64,000 nt of DNA from Desulfosporosinus lacus DSM 15449 (GTDB lineage: Bacteria; Bacillota; Desulfitobacteriia; Desulfitobacteriales; Desulfitobacteriaceae): the NCBI RefSeq assembly GCF_900129935.1, contig NZ_FQXJ01000007.1, forward strand, positions 248,001-312,000, in the 5' to 3' direction. The position numbers were made by a program, and so were the translations under genes. The notes under the pieces were generated by a model that saw nothing but the letters and a program-made list of their open reading frames with translations, was not told where the DNA came from and ran no database searches. The stretch's first letter is position 1, and every line of letters begins with the position of its first letter. This document shows positions 63,473-64,000 of the stretch, in pieces.

Positions 63473-64000
63473 TTGCATTTTTCAAAAGAAGATTGTCTAA
63501 AGTTTGTAAAGGAAAATGATGTTCGATTTATTCGTCTGCAGTTTACGGATATTGCCGGTAACATGAAGAACATTGCGATCACAGATAAACAGCTTGCCAT
63601 TGCTTTCGAAAACGGAGTTATGTTTGACGGCTCAGCTGTGGCGGGATTCTCCGGTATTGAATCGTCTGATATGTTTCTTTTCCCAGATCCGGGTACCTTC
63701 TCAGTCATTCCTTGGAGGCCGCAACAGGGCAAGGTTGCAAGAATCATATGTGATATTAAAAACCATGACGGTTCTCAATTTGAAGGAGATCCCCGCTATA
63801 TTCTCAAACGAACCTTGAAGAAAGTTCAAGACTTAGGCTATACCTTCCAAGTTGGTCCGGAATGTGAGTTTTTTATGTTTTACAACGATGATGAAGGTCA
63901 ACCAACCACGATTACCCATGACTCGGCTAGTTATTGTGATCTGGCACCCATTGACCAGGGAGAAAACACCCGTCGGGAGATTTGCATGGTCTTAGAGGAA
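63473..64000 (+). CDS. glnA: Glutamine synthetase type I (partial, runs off window)
   Basis: TTG start at 63473 with AAAGGAGA upstream; 176 residues are visible. The N-terminal beta-grasp domain (VRFIRLQFTDIAGNMKNIAI), the MFDGSAVAGFSGIESSDMF loop containing the conserved Asp near the subunit interface, and the start of the catalytic domain FQVGPECEFFMF with metal-binding Glu residues are present. It is of the GSI-alpha kind common in Firmicutes. It makes glutamine from glutamate, ammonia and ATP, and works with gltBD as the GS-GOGAT cycle; both carry the same leader type. Confidence 0.95.
   Translation, partial: MHFSKEDCLKFVKENDVRFIRLQFTDIAGNMKNIAITDKQLAIAFENGVMFDGSAVAGFSGIESSDMFLFPDPGTFSVIPWRPQQGKVARIICDIKNHDGSQFEGDPRYILKRTLKKVQDLGYTFQVGPECEFFMFYNDDEGQPTTITHDSASYCDLAPIDQGENTRREICMVLEE

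Noticed and set aside
1-64000. CRISPR array, tRNA or rRNA genes, complete insertion sequence
   Set aside because: No regular short repeats with spacers, no cloverleaf or rRNA-like sequence and no transposase frame seen by eye; a tRNAscan or Rfam run would be decisive.

Overview
The window reads as a chromosomal segment of an anaerobic, endospore-lineage Firmicute, most likely a Peptococcaceae member such as Desulfosporosinus or Desulfitobacterium. That placement is inferred from AT-rich Gram-positive style genes with strong AGGAGG sites, many TTG and GTG starts, oxygen-sensitive acyl-CoA enzymes and ferredoxins; no rRNA is present to confirm it.

Layout. 1-7.0 kb is housekeeping and stress: an ECF sigma / anti-sigma / B-box membrane protein operon (minus), a small membrane protein, a ktr potassium locus whose channel subunit is reduced to 97 residues, an NhaC antiporter, a soluble chemoreceptor and an unknown membrane protein. 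7.0-49.1 kb is one large acyl-CoA metabolism island, nearly all on the plus strand. It holds two ~600-residue and one 382-residue acyl-CoA dehydrogenases, four stand-alone 3-hydroxyacyl-CoA dehydrogenases plus one FadB-like fusion, three full thiolases and a thiolase stub, two crotonases, three 4-hydroxybutyryl-CoA dehydratase (AbfD) family proteins, a CoA-transferase, three acyl-CoA ligases, a zinc alcohol dehydrogenase, a MaoC pair, and a PHP/ferredoxin operon of unknown purpose. 49.6-55.7 kb is gltBD. 56.2-62.8 kb has an MFS transporter, CorA, an XPD-like helicase with a fused nuclease-like domain, a half-size EamA protein and MutY. The window ends inside glnA.

How it works together. The island looks assembled by duplication. 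Two near-identical PAS / sigma-54 activators (15.97 and 32.99 kb) each precede a crotonase and a divergent AbfD paralogue. Eight sequences match the -24/-12 (sigma-54) promoter consensus, and a 17-bp palindrome TGTATAAANTTTATACA lies upstream of three of them, so the island is probably a sigma-54 regulon. The AbfD at 25.87 kb looks like the true 4-hydroxybutyryl-CoA dehydratase (4-hydroxybutyryl-CoA to crotonyl-CoA), fed by the CoA-transferase and drained by crotonase, hydroxyacyl-CoA dehydrogenase and thiolase to acetyl-CoA. The other two AbfD-like proteins keep the cluster ligands but differ elsewhere, so their substrates are unknown; they are the best candidates for undescribed chemistry here.

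Non-coding structure is rich: a tandemly duplicated ~214-bp imperfect palindrome (44.9-45.4 kb), a 355-bp hairpin-rich element with a 90-bp relative elsewhere, a shared hairpin repeat at 32.6 and 63.2 kb, and a homologous terminator-bearing leader upstream of both gltB and glnA.
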